Source of the DNA: Bdellovibrio bacteriovorus HD100
Lineage (GTDB): Bacteria; Bdellovibrionota; Bdellovibrionia; Bdellovibrionales; Bdellovibrionaceae
Direction: 5' to 3'
DNA: 64,000 bases
Assembly: GCF_000196175.1 (NCBI RefSeq)
Contig: NC_005363.1
Location: forward strand, 1,364,001-1,428,000
Shown here: positions 16,754 to 28,203 of the stretch, one piece after another
Layout: each line of letters opens with the position of its first letter
Numbering within the stretch: the stretch's first letter is position 1
Notes under the pieces: generated by a model
Told to the model about the DNA's origin: nothing
Database searches by the model: none
What the model saw: the letters and a program-made list of their open reading frames with translations, nothing else
Program-made: the position numbers and the translations under genes

Positions 16754-16768
16754 GATTTTTAGAAAAAT

Positions 16769-16844
16769 TGGCGTTCCCAAGGGGATTTGAACCCCTGTAT
16801 CCTCCGTGAAAGGGAGGTGTCCTAGGCCCCTAGACGATGGGAAC
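16769..16844 (-). tRNA. tRNA-Glu (anticodon TTC)
   Basis: On the minus strand this folds as a 76-nt cloverleaf including an encoded CCA (plus-strand TGG at 16769-16771). The acceptor stem pairs GTTCCCA with TGGGAAC. The T arm reads GGTTCAAATCC, and the anticodon loop CTTTCAC gives anticodon TTC, which reads GAA/GAG. It lies 27 bp downstream of tRNA-Lys in the same transcript. Confidence 0.97.
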
Positions 16845-16871
16845 GTTTAGAGAAAACAAACGAACTAAAAA

Positions 16872-16947
16872 TGGTGGCTCGCGATGGATTCGAACCATCG
16901 ACCCCTTCATTAAAAGTGAAGTGCTCTACCAGCTGAGCTAGCGAACC
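16872..16947 (-). tRNA. tRNA-Lys (anticodon TTT)
   Basis: A 76-nt minus-strand tRNA with encoded CCA (plus TGG at 16872-16874). The acceptor GGTTCGC pairs with GCGAGCC, the D arm has GCTCAGCTGGTAGAGC, the T loop is GGTTCGAATCC, and the anticodon loop ACTTTTAAT gives anticodon TTT. It is the first gene of the Lys-Glu pair. Confidence 0.97.
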
Positions 16948-16971
16948 ACTGTCCGTTTGAGGAAGTGCTAA

Positions 16972-16998
16972 TTTGTAGTAAGAGGGGTCCAAAGTCAA
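16972..16998 (-). promoter_or_regulatory. Putative promoter of the tRNA-Lys/Glu transcript
   Basis: On the minus strand TTGACT (plus 16993-16998) and TACAAA (plus 16972-16977) are 15 bp apart and lie 24 bp upstream of the tRNA-Lys 5' end. The spacing is short for sigma-70, so the exact -10 is uncertain. Confidence 0.4.
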
Positions 16999-17044
16999 TA
17001 CACTTTCTTGCAGTTTTTTAAAAATTTTTGCGAATTTTTGATAA

Positions 17045-17079
17045 AAAAAAGGCCTTTGCTCAAGCTCTGAGCAAAGGCC
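17045..17079 (-). terminator. Rho-independent terminator of purA
   Basis: GGCCTTTGCTCA (17051-17062) and TGAGCAAAGGCC (17068-17079) form a 12-bp perfect stem with a 5-nt loop. On the minus strand it is followed by a run of T (plus A run 17043-17050). It lies 23 bp past the purA stop. Confidence 0.95.
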
Positions 17080-17101
17080 CCCTAAAAACCGCTAAATATG
17101 C

Positions 17102-18412
<1,311 letters not shown>

Positions 18413-18461
18413 TTAAAACAGACCCTAGAACTGTCTCTCAAAGAGGGGATATCAGGCAAGT

Positions 18462-19448
18462 TTATTCGCCCTTAAATGGAGCCGCCCCATACCAAGGGGC
18501 CCTTGGCGGGAGGGTGTCAGAGGTCGATCCGTCCACAAAAAAGGCCATAAGCTTATTAGCTGCAATCTGGGAGGCTTTAAAGAACGCGTCCTCTGTATTG
18601 GCTCCAATGTGCGGAGTCAAAACCAGGTTCGGGTATTTCAGCAAATTAGAGTTTCTGTTCAAGGGCTCTTTTTCGTACACGTCCAAACCCACCGAACGCA
18701 GCCAGCCTTTTTCCAGGGCTTCGCACAGATCGTTTTCGTTGATCACCGAACCACGTGACGTATTGATCAGGACGATGCCTCTGTGGATGTATTCAAACTG
18801 TGAGCGGTTCAGCATGTGTTCGGTTTCCAGGGTCTTTGGCACGTGGAAGCTGATCACGTCAGCGGTCTTCAGAACCTCTTCATAACTGAGGCGGGGAATG
18901 TGCAGGCGTTCAAAGACTTCGTCTTCTTGATAGGGATCATAGGCGACCACATTCATGCCGAAGGCTTGCGCCAGCTCTGCCACGCGGGATCCAATACGTC
19001 CCAAGCCCACGATGCCATAGTTTCTGCCAGCCAGTTCAATGCCGGTGATTTGATCGCGGTTCCATTCGCCGGCTTTCACCATCTTGTGCGCCGCTTGAAT
19101 GTTGTTCACGCACGACAAAACCAAGCCCCAGGTTAACTGAGCGGCGGATTCGATGTTCGCCGTCGGCGTATGCATGACAGTCACGCCCCATTTTTGCGTG
19201 GCTTCGAGATCAATGTGATCAAAGCCGCTGGTGCAAGTCACGATCAGCTGCAACTGACGGGCTTTTTTCAAAAGTTCCTCGTCAATTTTGGTGCGACTGC
19301 GAATGATCAGGGCGTGGGCGCTGACCAGATGTTCCAGTGGCAGATGCTGGGGGTTGTCGCTGCGAACGACTTCAAATTGGCTGTGCTGTTGCAAATACAG
19401 GAAGCTGTCTTGGGCAAAGCGGTCGGTGATCAGGATTTTTTTCTTCAC
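18462..19448 (-). CDS. serA: D-2-hydroxyacid dehydrogenase, probable D-3-phosphoglycerate dehydrogenase
   Basis: 328 residues, the short form without ACT or ASB regulatory domains. The NAD-binding motif is NYGIVGLGRIGSRVAELAQA (about 143-162). The catalytic Arg lies in NTSRGSVINE, the Glu in VYEKEPL and the His in LTPHIGANT, all in the expected order. It would oxidise 3-phosphoglycerate in serine synthesis. The assignment is supported by the next gene upstream, a class V aminotransferase whose stop it overlaps by 4 bp. Without the ACT domain, serine feedback inhibition of the classical type is unlikely. Other 2-hydroxyacid substrates are possible. Confidence 0.8.
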   Translation of the reverse strand: MKKKILITDRFAQDSFLYLQQHSQFEVVRSDNPQHLPLEHLVSAHALIIRSRTKIDEELLKKARQLQLIVTCTSGFDHIDLEATQKWGVTVMHTPTANIESAAQLTWGLVLSCVNNIQAAHKMVKAGEWNRDQITGIELAGRNYGIVGLGRIGSRVAELAQAFGMNVVAYDPYQEDEVFERLHIPRLSYEEVLKTADVISFHVPKTLETEHMLNRSQFEYIHRGIVLINTSRGSVINENDLCEALEKGWLRSVGLDVYEKEPLNRNSNLLKYPNLVLTPHIGANTEDAFFKASQIAANKLMAFFVDGSTSDTLPPRAPWYGAAPFKGE

Positions 19449-20608
19449 GGATTTTGCTCCAGCCAGTTTTTCGCCTCGGTCGTGATGTTGGAAATATGCT
19501 CCAACGACATAAAATCTGAATCAAAGTGGCGCAGGGTGTGCCCCAAGCACTCCACCAGACGAATCAGTTCGTGATCCTGAATGTAACCCATGTGTCCCAC
19601 ACGAATGATGCGGCCTTTGGCCTGATCCTGTCCGCCCATGATGGTGATGTTGTGAACTTCTTCCAGGTGCAGGCGGATTTTTTGTCCGTCCATCTGTGGT
19701 GGCACCAGCAACGCAGTCACCGAGTTGCTGGGGGACTGCGCATACAAAGTGAAGCCCAGCTTCAGACCAAAGATGCGGGTGAACTCCGCGCGGCGATGAA
19801 TGTCGTGGAAAAGTTTTTCCAAGCCCTGCTGGGAAATCAGCGTCAGCACCACATCCAAAGCGCGGATCAAAGCGACGTTGGAAGAATAGAAAGTTTCACC
19901 GGCAGCATTGGCTTTTTTCTCTTTGCGGATATCAAAATAATATCTGGGGCATTTGGCGTCGGGGATGAATCTCCAGGCCTTCTTCGAAAAGGATAGCAGC
20001 GACAAACCTGTTGGCAGCATAAAGGCTTTTTGCGATCCGGCGACAATGCCGTCAATACCCCAGGCATCCATCGGCAGAGGGTACGCCCCCAATGCGGTGA
20101 TGGCATCCACCAGGAACAAGGTGTCGGGATATTTTTGAGTGATTTTACCCAAAGCCTCAATCGGGTGGGCCACAGCGGTGCTGGTTTCGCACGCCTGGCA
20201 AAGCACGGCGCGGGTGTCAGGATTTTTCTGCAGCAGTTCTTCAACGTCAGAAACTTTGACGGCTTCACCCCAAGGAGCGTTGATGGTCAGAACTGAGGCG
20301 CCAAAATGCGCGGCCATATCAGCCCAGCGCTCGCCAAATTTGCCTGAAACAATGGCAATAACTTTGTCGCCGGGTGACAAGGTGTTGACCAGTAAAGCTT
20401 CCATCCCGCCAGAGCCGGTGGAGGTCAAAAGATAGACATCTTGTTCGGTTTGAAAAACAGTTTTGATCTGAGTCAGAACTTTCTTAAGGATTTTATCGAA
20501 TTCCGGAGTGCGATGGTGAATCATCGGCAGTGCCAGCGCTTTGCGCACCTCAGGATGGATATTGACGGGGCCCGGAGCCAGCAAACTGTAATCGTCTTGA
20601 GTTGCCAT
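19445..20608 (-). CDS. Class V aminotransferase (SerC / alanine-glyoxylate aminotransferase family)
   Basis: 387 residues from ATG 20608, chosen because AAGGAAG precedes it; an upstream in-frame start at 20638 would add ten residues without a ribosome site. It is a PLP fold-type I enzyme: LVDAITALGAYPLPMDAWG supplies the Asp that contacts the pyridine nitrogen, and GSQKAFMLPTG carries the Schiff-base lysine. STGSGGMEALL is the phosphate-binding turn. It resembles the small-subunit soluble hydrogenase/AGT branch used as phosphoserine or serine-pyruvate aminotransferase. It is coupled to the serA-like gene, so serine biosynthesis (phosphohydroxypyruvate to phosphoserine) is likely. Confidence 0.85.
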   Translation of the reverse strand: MATQDDYSLLAPGPVNIHPEVRKALALPMIHHRTPEFDKILKKVLTQIKTVFQTEQDVYLLTSTGSGGMEALLVNTLSPGDKVIAIVSGKFGERWADMAAHFGASVLTINAPWGEAVKVSDVEELLQKNPDTRAVLCQACETSTAVAHPIEALGKITQKYPDTLFLVDAITALGAYPLPMDAWGIDGIVAGSQKAFMLPTGLSLLSFSKKAWRFIPDAKCPRYYFDIRKEKKANAAGETFYSSNVALIRALDVVLTLISQQGLEKLFHDIHRRAEFTRIFGLKLGFTLYAQSPSNSVTALLVPPQMDGQKIRLHLEEVHNITIMGGQDQAKGRIIRVGHMGYIQDHELIRLVECLGHTLRHFDSDFMSLEHISNITTEAKNWLEQNP

Positions 20609-20683
20609 ATTTCTTCCTTGATTGCGTCGCGCAGTCACTATTTCTGTGATGACTTCCTGCTAATTTTATACTCAACTGGGGTC

Positions 20684-21265
20684 GTGGACGCAATATTTAA
20701 AGCTTTTCGCATCACTCTGATTCTGTCGCTGTTCCTCTCGGGATGTGCCTATCGCCTGGGCAGCGGGACGCGCAGTATTCCTGGCGGCTATAAGCAGATT
20801 TCTGTGCCCATTTTCAAAAATAAAACACAGGAAACCGGGATCGAAGTGGCGTTCACAAACACACTGATTCAGGAGTTCCAGCGCTCCCGAGTTGCCCGAA
20901 TTGTGGACAATTCTTTGTCGGAAGTGGCAGTGATCGGGCAGATTGATTCTGTTCAGTATCTGCCGGGCGCCAAACGTGTGGCCGGAGACTCTTCCGCGCC
21001 TTATTTGCCTAATGGAACTGTCGTTGCGTCAGAGTATCGTATCTTGCTGAATGTGACGGTGAAAGTCGTGCGTCAGGCGGATGGGACTGAACTTTGGAGT
21101 GGGTCCTTCAGTGGAGAGAGAACATACGCAGCACCTCAGGTAACGCTGGCCGGTGTTAACTCCATAAATCCGCTTTACAATCTTTCTGCGCGAAGGCAGA
21201 ACATTGACCTCATGGCTTATGACATTATGTCCGAAGCTCATGATCGTATTACCGAAAATTTCTAA
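20684..21265 (+). CDS. lptE: LPS-assembly lipoprotein LptE
   Basis: About 194 residues. A signal with lipobox (ITLILSLFLSGC) starts shortly after GTG 20684. YRLGSGTRSIPGGYKQISVPIFKNKTQETGIE is the typical LptE opening, followed by the long two-layer fold to a C-terminal DIMSEAHDRITENF. LptE plugs the LptD barrel and delivers LPS to the cell surface. The open frame extends upstream to 20441 but that part is antisense to the aminotransferase and lacks a signal, so it is not coding. GTG 20684 with GGGG just before it is the best start. holA follows 15 bp later, as in many proteobacteria. Confidence 0.85.
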   Translation: MDAIFKAFRITLILSLFLSGCAYRLGSGTRSIPGGYKQISVPIFKNKTQETGIEVAFTNTLIQEFQRSRVARIVDNSLSEVAVIGQIDSVQYLPGAKRVAGDSSAPYLPNGTVVASEYRILLNVTVKVVRQADGTELWSGSFSGERTYAAPQVTLAGVNSINPLYNLSARRQNIDLMAYDIMSEAHDRITENF

Positions 21266-21280
21266 AAGGATATTCAACTC

Positions 21281-22291
21281 GTGGCACTCATCGATGCGCA
21301 GAAATTCTATCGCGATCTTGAAAAAGGTCAGACTGCGCCGATGTATTTCCTTTTCGGGGAAGAGCCTTACCTGCTGAATCAATCCGTCGAGCGCTTCAAG
21401 TACGCGGTCCTGACCGAAGGCGCGGTGGATTTCAACTACAGCCTGTTCTATGCTTCCGATGCGGATGTGGTGTCGGTGCGTGATGCCGTTGAAACTTTGC
21501 CGATGATGGCTCAGCGCCGTTTGGTGATCCTAAAAGAAGCCCAGGAATTGACCGACAAGGAATGGGCCGAGCTGGAGCCTTTGCTTGAATCCCCGGTGGA
21601 CAGCACCGTGTTTGTGATTCTGGCGTCCCGCGTGGACAAGCGCAAAAAACAGATCCGTCTTTTGCTCGACAAAGCCGACTGTGTTGAATTCAAAAAACCT
21701 TACGAAAATCAGATCCCTTCCTGGATCAACTACATCGCGCAATCCCTGGGTTTGACGATCAGTAACGATGCCATCTTGCTTTTGCATAAGCTGGTGGGTC
21801 ATCACCTGACCGAAATCGAAGGGGAGCTTAAAAAACTGGGCGAATTCGTGGGCGAGCGTCGTATTGAAGTGGCAGATGTGGCTCAGGCCGTGTCTCGCTC
21901 GAAGGAAGAAAACGTTTTTGATTTCACCAAAGCCATCGGCGAAAACGACCGTGTAAAGGCTTTGGAGCTTTTGGTTCACTTGCTGGATCAGGGGCAGAAC
22001 GAGATCGGGATCGTGTCTTTGGTGGCCCGCCACGTGCGTATCCTGCTGACTTTGAAGCGGGGAATGGAAGAGGGCCTGCACGGCGCGAAGCTCGCGCATT
22101 TTGCCCAGGTGCCGCCTTATTTCCTGGAAAGCTATCTGGATCAAGCCCGACTTTGGACTGCTAAAAAGCTGGAACAAACCCTGGTGGTTCTGTCTGAGAC
22201 AGACAAGGCTTTGAAGTCCTCACCATTGTCCAGTCACATCTGGCTGGAGAATCTTGTTTTAAAGACCTGCGGCACTCAATACGCCATGTGA
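21281..22291 (+). CDS. holA: DNA polymerase III delta subunit
   Basis: 336 residues, the normal length for HolA, the clamp-loader subunit that opens the beta clamp. PMYFLFGEEPYLLNQSVERFK near the N-terminus is the degenerate P-loop region of delta, and KKQIRLLLDKADCVEFKKPYENQIPSWI and LHKLVGHHLTEIEGELKKLGEFVG are typical of domains II and III. The start is GTG 21281 with AAAAGGA about ten bases upstream. The lptE-holA gene order is conserved in many Gram-negatives. Confidence 0.92.
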   Translation: MALIDAQKFYRDLEKGQTAPMYFLFGEEPYLLNQSVERFKYAVLTEGAVDFNYSLFYASDADVVSVRDAVETLPMMAQRRLVILKEAQELTDKEWAELEPLLESPVDSTVFVILASRVDKRKKQIRLLLDKADCVEFKKPYENQIPSWINYIAQSLGLTISNDAILLLHKLVGHHLTEIEGELKKLGEFVGERRIEVADVAQAVSRSKEENVFDFTKAIGENDRVKALELLVHLLDQGQNEIGIVSLVARHVRILLTLKRGMEEGLHGAKLAHFAQVPPYFLESYLDQARLWTAKKLEQTLVVLSETDKALKSSPLSSHIWLENLVLKTCGTQYAM

Positions 22292-22359
22292 ACTATTCCA
22301 GCGAAGCTGGAGTGCAGACAATTTCAAGTTGATAGCTGAATAGACCGATAAGCTTTGTG

Positions 22360-22728
22360 ATGAACAAAGCCAATCCTGCATTTGAAGACAAAGGTTATTT
22401 CCGCCGCCAGTATCCGCGACGTGCGATGAAGCGCAAAGTGGGCATTCTGTGCGATGGGGTGTATTTTGTGTGTGAATCCGGAGAGGTGGGTGAAGGTGGG
22501 ATGTCCATCGTCACCGAGTACGTTCTGACCGAGGGCCACGAGGTGGTCGTCAGCTTCCAGGTGCCAGCCGGGGACTTTGTATTCCTTCGCGGCGTGGTTC
22601 GTTCAACGCAAAAAAAAGAGGGTGACCATAAAGTCACCCACGGATTGAGCTTCAATCAGATTGCGTTCTCTACAAAACGACAAATTCGCGCCTTTGTATC
22701 AGCGCGAACCGACTCAGAACTCAATTAA
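22360..22728 (+). CDS. PilZ-domain protein
   Basis: About 122 residues, a single PilZ-like domain. The N-terminal RRQYPRRAMKRKVGIL gives the RxxxR c-di-GMP-binding motif (RAMKR). The second motif, normally (D/N)xSxxG, appears as GEVGEGGMSI and is therefore degenerate, so ligand binding may be weak or lost. The middle (EGHEVVVSFQVP...LRGVVR) is the PilZ beta barrel. GTG 22357 directly before ATG 22360 is an alternative start. It is a single-gene unit between holA and the convergent rpsT. Bdellovibrio-type bacteria carry many PilZ proteins linked to predation and motility. Confidence 0.7.
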   Translation: MNKANPAFEDKGYFRRQYPRRAMKRKVGILCDGVYFVCESGEVGEGGMSIVTEYVLTEGHEVVVSFQVPAGDFVFLRGVVRSTQKKEGDHKVTHGLSFNQIAFSTKRQIRAFVSARTDSELN

Positions 22729-22751
22729 AAACCGATTTTTATCTTTTCAGA

Positions 22752-23015
22752 CTACTTCGTTGCAGAAGCGCGAGTAGAAAGACGGCTGATCTTGCGGGAT
22801 GCAGTTTCTTTCTTGATAACGCCAGTTTTTGCAGCTTTCATTACTTGAGAAGAGAAGTTCTTCAACAATTCAGGAAGAGCTTTCAGATCTTTAGCTTCGA
22901 TAGCTTTAACAAGTTTTTTCTCAGCTGTTTTAACAGTGCTTTTGCGAGCGTTGTTAACAGCAGTTTTACGGATAGACTGACGAGCTCTTTTTGCTGCAGA
23001 CTTATGATTTGCCAA
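22752..23015 (-). CDS. rpsT: 30S ribosomal protein S20
   Basis: 87 residues, basic and helical, beginning MANHKSAAKRARQSIRKTAV, the S20 signature, and ending KKETASRKISRLSTRASATK. It binds 16S rRNA at the base of the body of the small subunit. It is divergent from murJ across 52 bp. The neighbourhood rpsT/murJ is common to many bacteria. Confidence 0.98.
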   Translation of the reverse strand: MANHKSAAKRARQSIRKTAVNNARKSTVKTAEKKLVKAIEAKDLKALPELLKNFSSQVMKAAKTGVIKKETASRKISRLSTRASATK

Positions 23016-23067
23016 GGGATAACCTCCACAGTAACTTTTATAGACGAACCAAAGGGATTAACATAGG

Positions 23068-24639
23068 GTGTCTCACGAAGCAAGTGGATTAAAAGAAGAT
23101 CGCAAAAAGGTCCTCAAAAGCGCCTTTTTAATGGCCTCCGGGACATTAACTAGCCGCATCCTTGGGCTTTTCCGCGATATAGCCCTGGGGGCTTTGTTCG
23201 ACCGGGCGGTCACTGACGCTTGGACGGCCGCTTTCCGCATCCCCAATCTGTTCCGCCGCTTATTCGGGGAAGGCTCCCTGGCTGTGAGTTTTATTCCCGT
23301 TTTCATGCAAACACAATCGGAAGATCCCACCGGGGATCGTGCCCGGAATTTAGCCAATGCCTTTTATTCGCTGCTTTTGGTGTTTTTAGGGGTTTTGACC
23401 CTGCTGGGGATCGTTTATGTCGAGCCTCTTTTCCGGCTGATTCTTTCTTCGGATTATGCCTTGGATGCCGCCAAGTGGGAACTGACCCTGCGCATGGGGC
23501 GGATCATGTTTGGGTTTGTGTTCTTTGTCTGCACCTATGCCTTCTATATGGGGATTCTGAATGCCCTGGGCAGTTTTGGGCTGCCCGCGCTGGCGCCGGC
23601 GCTTTTAAATGTCTCTATGCTGGTGTTCACCTTTATGCCGCCGCAGTGGTTTGCGGTGCACGGAGACGGCCTGGCGTGGGGAGTGTTGATCGGAGGGCTG
23701 TTGCAGGCGCTGTTATTGGCAGTGGCTTTAAAGCAGCGAAACTATCTGCCACGACTGCAGAAGACGTTGTGGACTCCGGAAGTCAAAGCCGTGGTGCGGG
23801 GGATGTTGCCGGGGCTGATCGGCATGGGGCTTTTGCAGTTTTCGACTTTGGTGAATCTGTACTTTGCCAGCTCCCTTCCTGAAGGTTCGATTTCTTATAT
23901 TTACTGGGCCGACCGTTTGCTGGAGCTTCCATTGTCGTTGATTTCAGTCAGCATCGGGGCCGCGCTGCTGCCAACGTTGAGTGACTTTGCCAATCGGGGA
24001 CTGAAAGAAAAGTTCCAGGAAACGGCCGAAGAAAGTTTTCTGATGAATCTGTTCCTGGCATGGCCCGCAGCGCTGGGGCTTTATATTTTGGCCGAGCCCA
24101 TCATTGAGGTGCTATTCTTGCGTGGCAAGTTCACCGTGCAGGATGTGCAAATGACGGCAGCGATTTTGCGCATTTATGCTGTCAGTTTGTTGCTGGTGTC
24201 GTGCAGTCGTGTGCTGATGCCGCTGTATTATTCCGTAAAGAACACGAAAGTTCCCATGGTGCTGGCGTTGGTGTCTTTGGCGGTGCATGTGTCGCTGGCT
24301 CCGGTGTTGATGCGACAGTGGGGGCTTGAAGGGCTGATGATTTCCGGCGTGGTTGCGGCATTAATAAATGCCGTATTGCTGATGGGGCTTTTGAAGAAGT
24401 ATTCCCCGGGAATCAGAATGTCCGTGCTGCTTCGTCCGGCGCTGAAGTTTGTGCTGGCGGGGGCGGGGATGGTGATTTCTTTGCAGGCATATGAACTGCT
24501 GATGGCTCAAACAGGAAGAGGGCTGCAGATGCTGGCCCTCTTTGTCACAATCCTGTTGGCGGTTGTCGCCTATTTCGGTCTGGCTTACGTTTTGGGTTGC
24601 GAGCAGATTTCTAGAATCCGTCGGTCGTCCCAACCTTAG
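23068..24639 (+). CDS. murJ: Lipid II flippase MurJ
   Basis: 523 residues, about 14 membrane helices, MviN/MATE-like. The opening [28 protein letters not shown] and [25 protein letters not shown] carry the family's conserved N-terminal arginines. It moves lipid-linked peptidoglycan precursor across the inner membrane. It starts at GTG 23068 after AAAGGGA. Its 3' end overlaps the 3' end of the convergent chemoreceptor gene by 29 bp. Confidence 0.95.
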   Translation: MSHEASGLKEDRKKVLKSAFLMASGTLTSRILGLFRDIALGALFDRAVTDAWTAAFRIPNLFRRLFGEGSLAVSFIPVFMQTQSEDPTGDRARNLANAFYSLLLVFLGVLTLLGIVYVEPLFRLILSSDYALDAAKWELTLRMGRIMFGFVFFVCTYAFYMGILNALGSFGLPALAPALLNVSMLVFTFMPPQWFAVHGDGLAWGVLIGGLLQALLLAVALKQRNYLPRLQKTLWTPEVKAVVRGMLPGLIGMGLLQFSTLVNLYFASSLPEGSISYIYWADRLLELPLSLISVSIGAALLPTLSDFANRGLKEKFQETAEESFLMNLFLAWPAALGLYILAEPIIEVLFLRGKFTVQDVQMTAAILRIYAVSLLLVSCSRVLMPLYYSVKNTKVPMVLALVSLAVHVSLAPVLMRQWGLEGLMISGVVAALINAVLLMGLLKKYSPGIRMSVLLRPALKFVLAGAGMVISLQAYELLMAQTGRGLQMLALFVTILLAVVAYFGLAYVLGCEQISRIRRSSQP

Positions 24640-26263
24640 CTCTTTCGTCGTCATCAAATGGAATCACATCCTGAGAAGCGGACTTTTTCGGAGCCGCAGC
24701 CTTCATTGGAATCACATTGGATTTTTTCGGTTTCGGCATGAAGGATGTTTTCGCTTTGGCTTTGACCGGAGCTTCTGCCGCAGCAGAGGCTTTGGATACC
24801 TCGCTGCTGCCCAGGATCACTTCGTTCAGTTCCACAGTCAGGTTCAGGGAAGTGGTTGCCAGATTGTTGATCTCTCCGCTGGTCGCTGCAATTTCTTCTG
24901 CTGAAGCCGCGTTGCTTTGTGCGGCCTGATCCAACTGGTTCATGGCTTTACCGATTTGTTGAATACCGGTGGTCTGCTCAGAGCTGGCCGCCGCGATTTC
25001 GTTGTTCAGATCCGCAACTTTTTTGATGGAGTTCACGATGTTGGTCAGAACGGCACCGGACTTGTCCGCAGTAGCACTGCCTTCTTCGATCTGAGATACG
25101 GAATCTTTGATCAGGGAAGAGATGTCCTTAGCGGACGCCGCACTTCTTTGAGCCAAAGTTCTGACGGCCTCTGCGACCACAGCAAAACCTTTGCCTTGTT
25201 CACCGGCACGGGCAGCTTCCACAGCCGCATTCAGAGCCAGCAGATTTGTCTGGAAGGCAATATCATCGATCACATGAATGATCTCTTCGATCTTTTTGGA
25301 AGACTGAGAAATGGAGGTCATGGATGTGATCAGGTTCTGGATTTCTTTTTCACCCTGTTCAGCAGAATCACGCGAGCTTGCAGACAAAGCCGCCGCTTGT
25401 TTCGCGTTGTCCGAGTTCATTTGCACCATGGAGGTCATTTCTTCCAGGGCGGCGACAGTTTCTTCAAGAGAGGCAGCCGCCTCAGTCGAAGACTGGGACA
25501 ATGAATTGCCGGCTTCGTTCAATTGTTCAACTGCAGAAGCCACCTGGCCACCGGCTGTTGTCAGACGGTCAGCGACAGAACCCACGGCGTTTGAAATGCG
25601 TGCGGCAATCCACAAGAGCACGGCAAACACAATCACACCTGTGGCAGCTGAAACCAGATAGATCAGATTTTTAACATAAGCTTCAGTCGAATTGGCTTCG
25701 ATGACGCCGTCTTTGGCCATCTTTGCGTAGATGTCTGTGACGGCGCTATTCCAGGCGCGCACGGATTTGCCGATTTCATTGTAACGGCCATCCAGCAGGA
25801 CTTCGGCTTCTTTCACTTTGGCGGGGTCTGCAGAACGAATCAAGGCGATAACCTTTTCCATGGAAGCATAGTATTCCGGGAAAAGAGGCTTGGCAGTTTG
25901 GTAAGCCTTGTCTTCTTCCGGTGTTCTTGGAATCGGATCATAAGTTTCCTGGGCCTTGCGGAATTCGTCCATGCCTTCGGTGGCGGTCTTTAGATAGGAC
26001 GTCAATTTTTCAGGCTCATCAATATGTTCCATCGCTGCCCAAGCACCGTATTGGAATTTGTTGCCCGCCTGGCGCATTTCACCAACCATATCGAAGGTGG
26101 GGATAACTTGTTCGTTGGCGACATCCAAAAGGTGAACCACACTTGTGATCCCGTTGATGGCGATGGAGCCTAGAATCGCAAAGCCAATCATGGGCATGAA
26201 AGCAGCCATCAACAACTTTCCTTTAATACCTTTGAACCATCCTGATAATTTGAAATCTGACAT
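24611..26263 (-). CDS. Methyl-accepting chemotaxis protein, first of a tandem pair
   Basis: About 550 residues from ATG 26263, chosen over an upstream in-frame ATG (26290) because GGAG precedes it. TM1 (about 15-37) is followed by a four-helix-bundle-type periplasmic sensor (40-190) and TM2 (about 195-217). I see no HAMP signature: the second TM runs almost directly into the coiled-coil signalling region, which contains [26 protein letters not shown]. The tip [33 protein letters not shown] is the CheA/CheW-binding hairpin. The C-terminus is a charged linker ending [14 protein letters not shown]. The signalling half is almost the same as in the next chemoreceptor. Confidence 0.92.
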   Translation of the reverse strand: MSDFKLSGWFKGIKGKLLMAAFMPMIGFAILGSIAINGITSVVHLLDVANEQVIPTFDMVGEMRQAGNKFQYGAWAAMEHIDEPEKLTSYLKTATEGMDEFRKAQETYDPIPRTPEEDKAYQTAKPLFPEYYASMEKVIALIRSADPAKVKEAEVLLDGRYNEIGKSVRAWNSAVTDIYAKMAKDGVIEANSTEAYVKNLIYLVSAATGVIVFAVLLWIAARISNAVGSVADRLTTAGGQVASAVEQLNEAGNSLSQSSTEAAASLEETVAALEEMTSMVQMNSDNAKQAAALSASSRDSAEQGEKEIQNLITSMTSISQSSKKIEEIIHVIDDIAFQTNLLALNAAVEAARAGEQGKGFAVVAEAVRTLAQRSAASAKDISSLIKDSVSQIEEGSATADKSGAVLTNIVNSIKKVADLNNEIAAASSEQTTGIQQIGKAMNQLDQAAQSNAASAEEIAATSGEINNLATTSLNLTVELNEVILGSSEVSKASAAAEAPVKAKAKTSFMPKPKKSNVIPMKAAAPKKSASQDVIPFDDDERAKVGTTDGF

Positions 26264-26375
26264 ATGTAGGGTCTCCGTAAAATTCTTCATGGTTTTTTAA
26301 CAGATAATTATTCGGAATTTGCAATAGTACTTCGTAGTCCAGAATTTCTAATACGAGAAATGGGGGAGAAAAATG

Positions 26376-26402
26376 AAAAACCCCCTCCTAAGTCGAGGGG
26401 GC
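26376..26402 (-). terminator. Rho-independent terminator after the second chemoreceptor gene
   Basis: On the minus strand GCCCCCTCGACTTAGGAGGGGG is followed by TTTTTC. The stem CCCCCTC/GAGGGGG-type pairing lies 30 bp downstream of the chemoreceptor stop at 26432. It separates the two tandem chemoreceptor genes, so the left one needs its own promoter. Confidence 0.85.
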
Positions 26403-26431
26403 TGTTAACAAATCTTGATGTGTTTGCAGGT

Positions 26432-28081
26432 CTAGAATCCGTCTGTTGTTCCAACCTTTGCACGGTCGTCTTCATCAAACGGAATCATATCCTGAGATTC
26501 TTTGCGTGCAGGTGTCGCCTTCATCGCAATCACATTGCTCTTTTTGGACGTGGGCTTTGCAAAAGTCGGCACCTTTTTAGAAGTCTTGGCCGGGGATGCT
26601 GCCGGAGCGTCGACCATCACCGAGCCGCCGCCCAGGATGATCGTGTTCAGATCTACGGTCAGGTTCTGATTGGTTGCTGCCAGGCCGTTGATCTCACCGC
26701 TGGTGGCCGCGATCTCTTCCGCGGAGGCCGCATTGCTTTGAGCCGCCTGATCCAGTTGATTCATGGCTTTGCTGATTTGCTGGATGCCTGTGGTCTGTTC
26801 AGAGCTGGCCGCTGCAATTTCATTGTTCAGGTCAGAAACCTTCTTGATTGAGTTCACGATGTTGGCCAGAACCGCCCCGGACTTGTCGGCAATCTCGCTG
26901 CCTGTGTCGATCTGGGAAACGGAGTCTTTGATCAAAGAGGAGATGTCCTTGGCTGAGGCCGCACTTCTTTGTGCCAGAGCGCGAACCGCTTCGGCCACAA
27001 CGGCGAAACCTTTGCCCTGTTCACCGGCGCGAGCCGCTTCGACCGCCGCATTCAGAGCCAGCAGGTTCGTCTGGAAGGCGATATCGTCAATCACCGAGAT
27101 GATCTCTTCGATTTTTTTCGACGACTGAGAGATTTCGGTCATGGAGTGGATCAGGGACTGGATTTCTTTTTCGCCATGTTCCGCCGAATCACGAGAGCTC
27201 GCGGACAGCGCCGCTGCCTGTTTGGCGTTGTCCGAGTTCATCTGCACCATGGAGCTCATCTCTTCAAGGGCTGCCACGGTTTCTTCCAACGAGGCCGCCG
27301 CTTCGGTGGAGCTTTGTGATAAAGAGTTTCCGGCTTCGTTCAGCTGTTCCACTGCAGAAGCCACCTGGCCACCAGCGGTGGACAGACGGGAGGCGATGGA
27401 GCTGACAGAGTTGGAAATGCGCGCCGCAATCCAAAGCAGGATCGCCAGAATGGAGATTGTGGAAGCCAGGGTCACAAACAGCGTCAGGTTGTTGATGCGA
27501 GTCACGGCTTCATCCGCCGCTTTGTCATCATCCGCTGCGGCCTGGTTGTAGTACTTCATGGATTCAGAACTCATCTTGTGCATGATGGTGCCGATTTCCC
27601 AAAGACGTCCGTCCAACTGGCTTTCTGCCAGAGCAAAGCCTTCAGGAGTGCCAGTGCTGATTTCTTCAATGACCAGCATCAGCAGTTTTTCATATTCGGC
27701 ACGGACCTGCTTGGCTGGTTCGAAGGCCTTTTCCATTTCTGGAGTGAAGGGGGTTGAGGCGTACAGATCCATTGCCGAGGTGAATTCTTTGACAGCCTCT
27801 TTGGCGATTGCCAGGCGCTCTTGGCGCTTGGCTTCGGTTTTCACGCTCATCGCTGCAAAAACCTGATAGCCGTATTTATTGCGGGCCTGGCGCATTTCGG
27901 CCAGAGCCTGCAGATTCGGAATGATGTTTTTGTGGGAGTTTTCAAGATAGGCTTCAAACCCTTTCATTCCCTGATAAGAAATGGCATAGACGATTCCAAA
28001 CCCGATGACGGGCATGGCCGCTGCGATCAAAAGTTTTCCCTTAATTCCTCTGAACCAGGAACCAATTCCGGTGGGGTTCAT
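26432..28081 (-). CDS. Methyl-accepting chemotaxis protein, second of a tandem pair
   Basis: 549 residues with the same plan: TM1 (about 15-35), four-helix-bundle-like periplasmic sensor, TM2 (about 195-215), no visible HAMP, cytoplasmic coiled coil with tip [33 protein letters not shown], and tail [14 protein letters not shown]. The sensor half differs strongly from the first receptor (e.g. [30 protein letters not shown]), while the signalling half and the KKSNVI..MKA linker are nearly identical. It is a duplicated receptor with a diverged ligand domain. GGAGAAAG precedes the ATG. Confidence 0.92.
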   Translation of the reverse strand: MNPTGIGSWFRGIKGKLLIAAAMPVIGFGIVYAISYQGMKGFEAYLENSHKNIIPNLQALAEMRQARNKYGYQVFAAMSVKTEAKRQERLAIAKEAVKEFTSAMDLYASTPFTPEMEKAFEPAKQVRAEYEKLLMLVIEEISTGTPEGFALAESQLDGRLWEIGTIMHKMSSESMKYYNQAAADDDKAADEAVTRINNLTLFVTLASTISILAILLWIAARISNSVSSIASRLSTAGGQVASAVEQLNEAGNSLSQSSTEAAASLEETVAALEEMSSMVQMNSDNAKQAAALSASSRDSAEHGEKEIQSLIHSMTEISQSSKKIEEIISVIDDIAFQTNLLALNAAVEAARAGEQGKGFAVVAEAVRALAQRSAASAKDISSLIKDSVSQIDTGSEIADKSGAVLANIVNSIKKVSDLNNEIAAASSEQTTGIQQISKAMNQLDQAAQSNAASAEEIAATSGEINGLAATNQNLTVDLNTIILGGGSVMVDAPAASPAKTSKKVPTFAKPTSKKSNVIAMKATPARKESQDMIPFDEDDRAKVGTTDGF

Positions 28082-28203
28082 TCTTTCTCCTTTTATTTAG
28101 TTAGCTAAAGAAATATTGACCGAGAATTGTTCGGACTTCTTAATCCTGGGGTGGAGTCTAGATTTTTACCTGGTTTGCAAGAAAAGAGGATGAACGTCGG
28201 GAC

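Noticed and set aside
20441..20683. N-terminal extension of lptE
   Set aside because: It lies antisense to the aminotransferase gene and would bury the lipoprotein signal; GTG 20684 gives a normal lipoprotein start.
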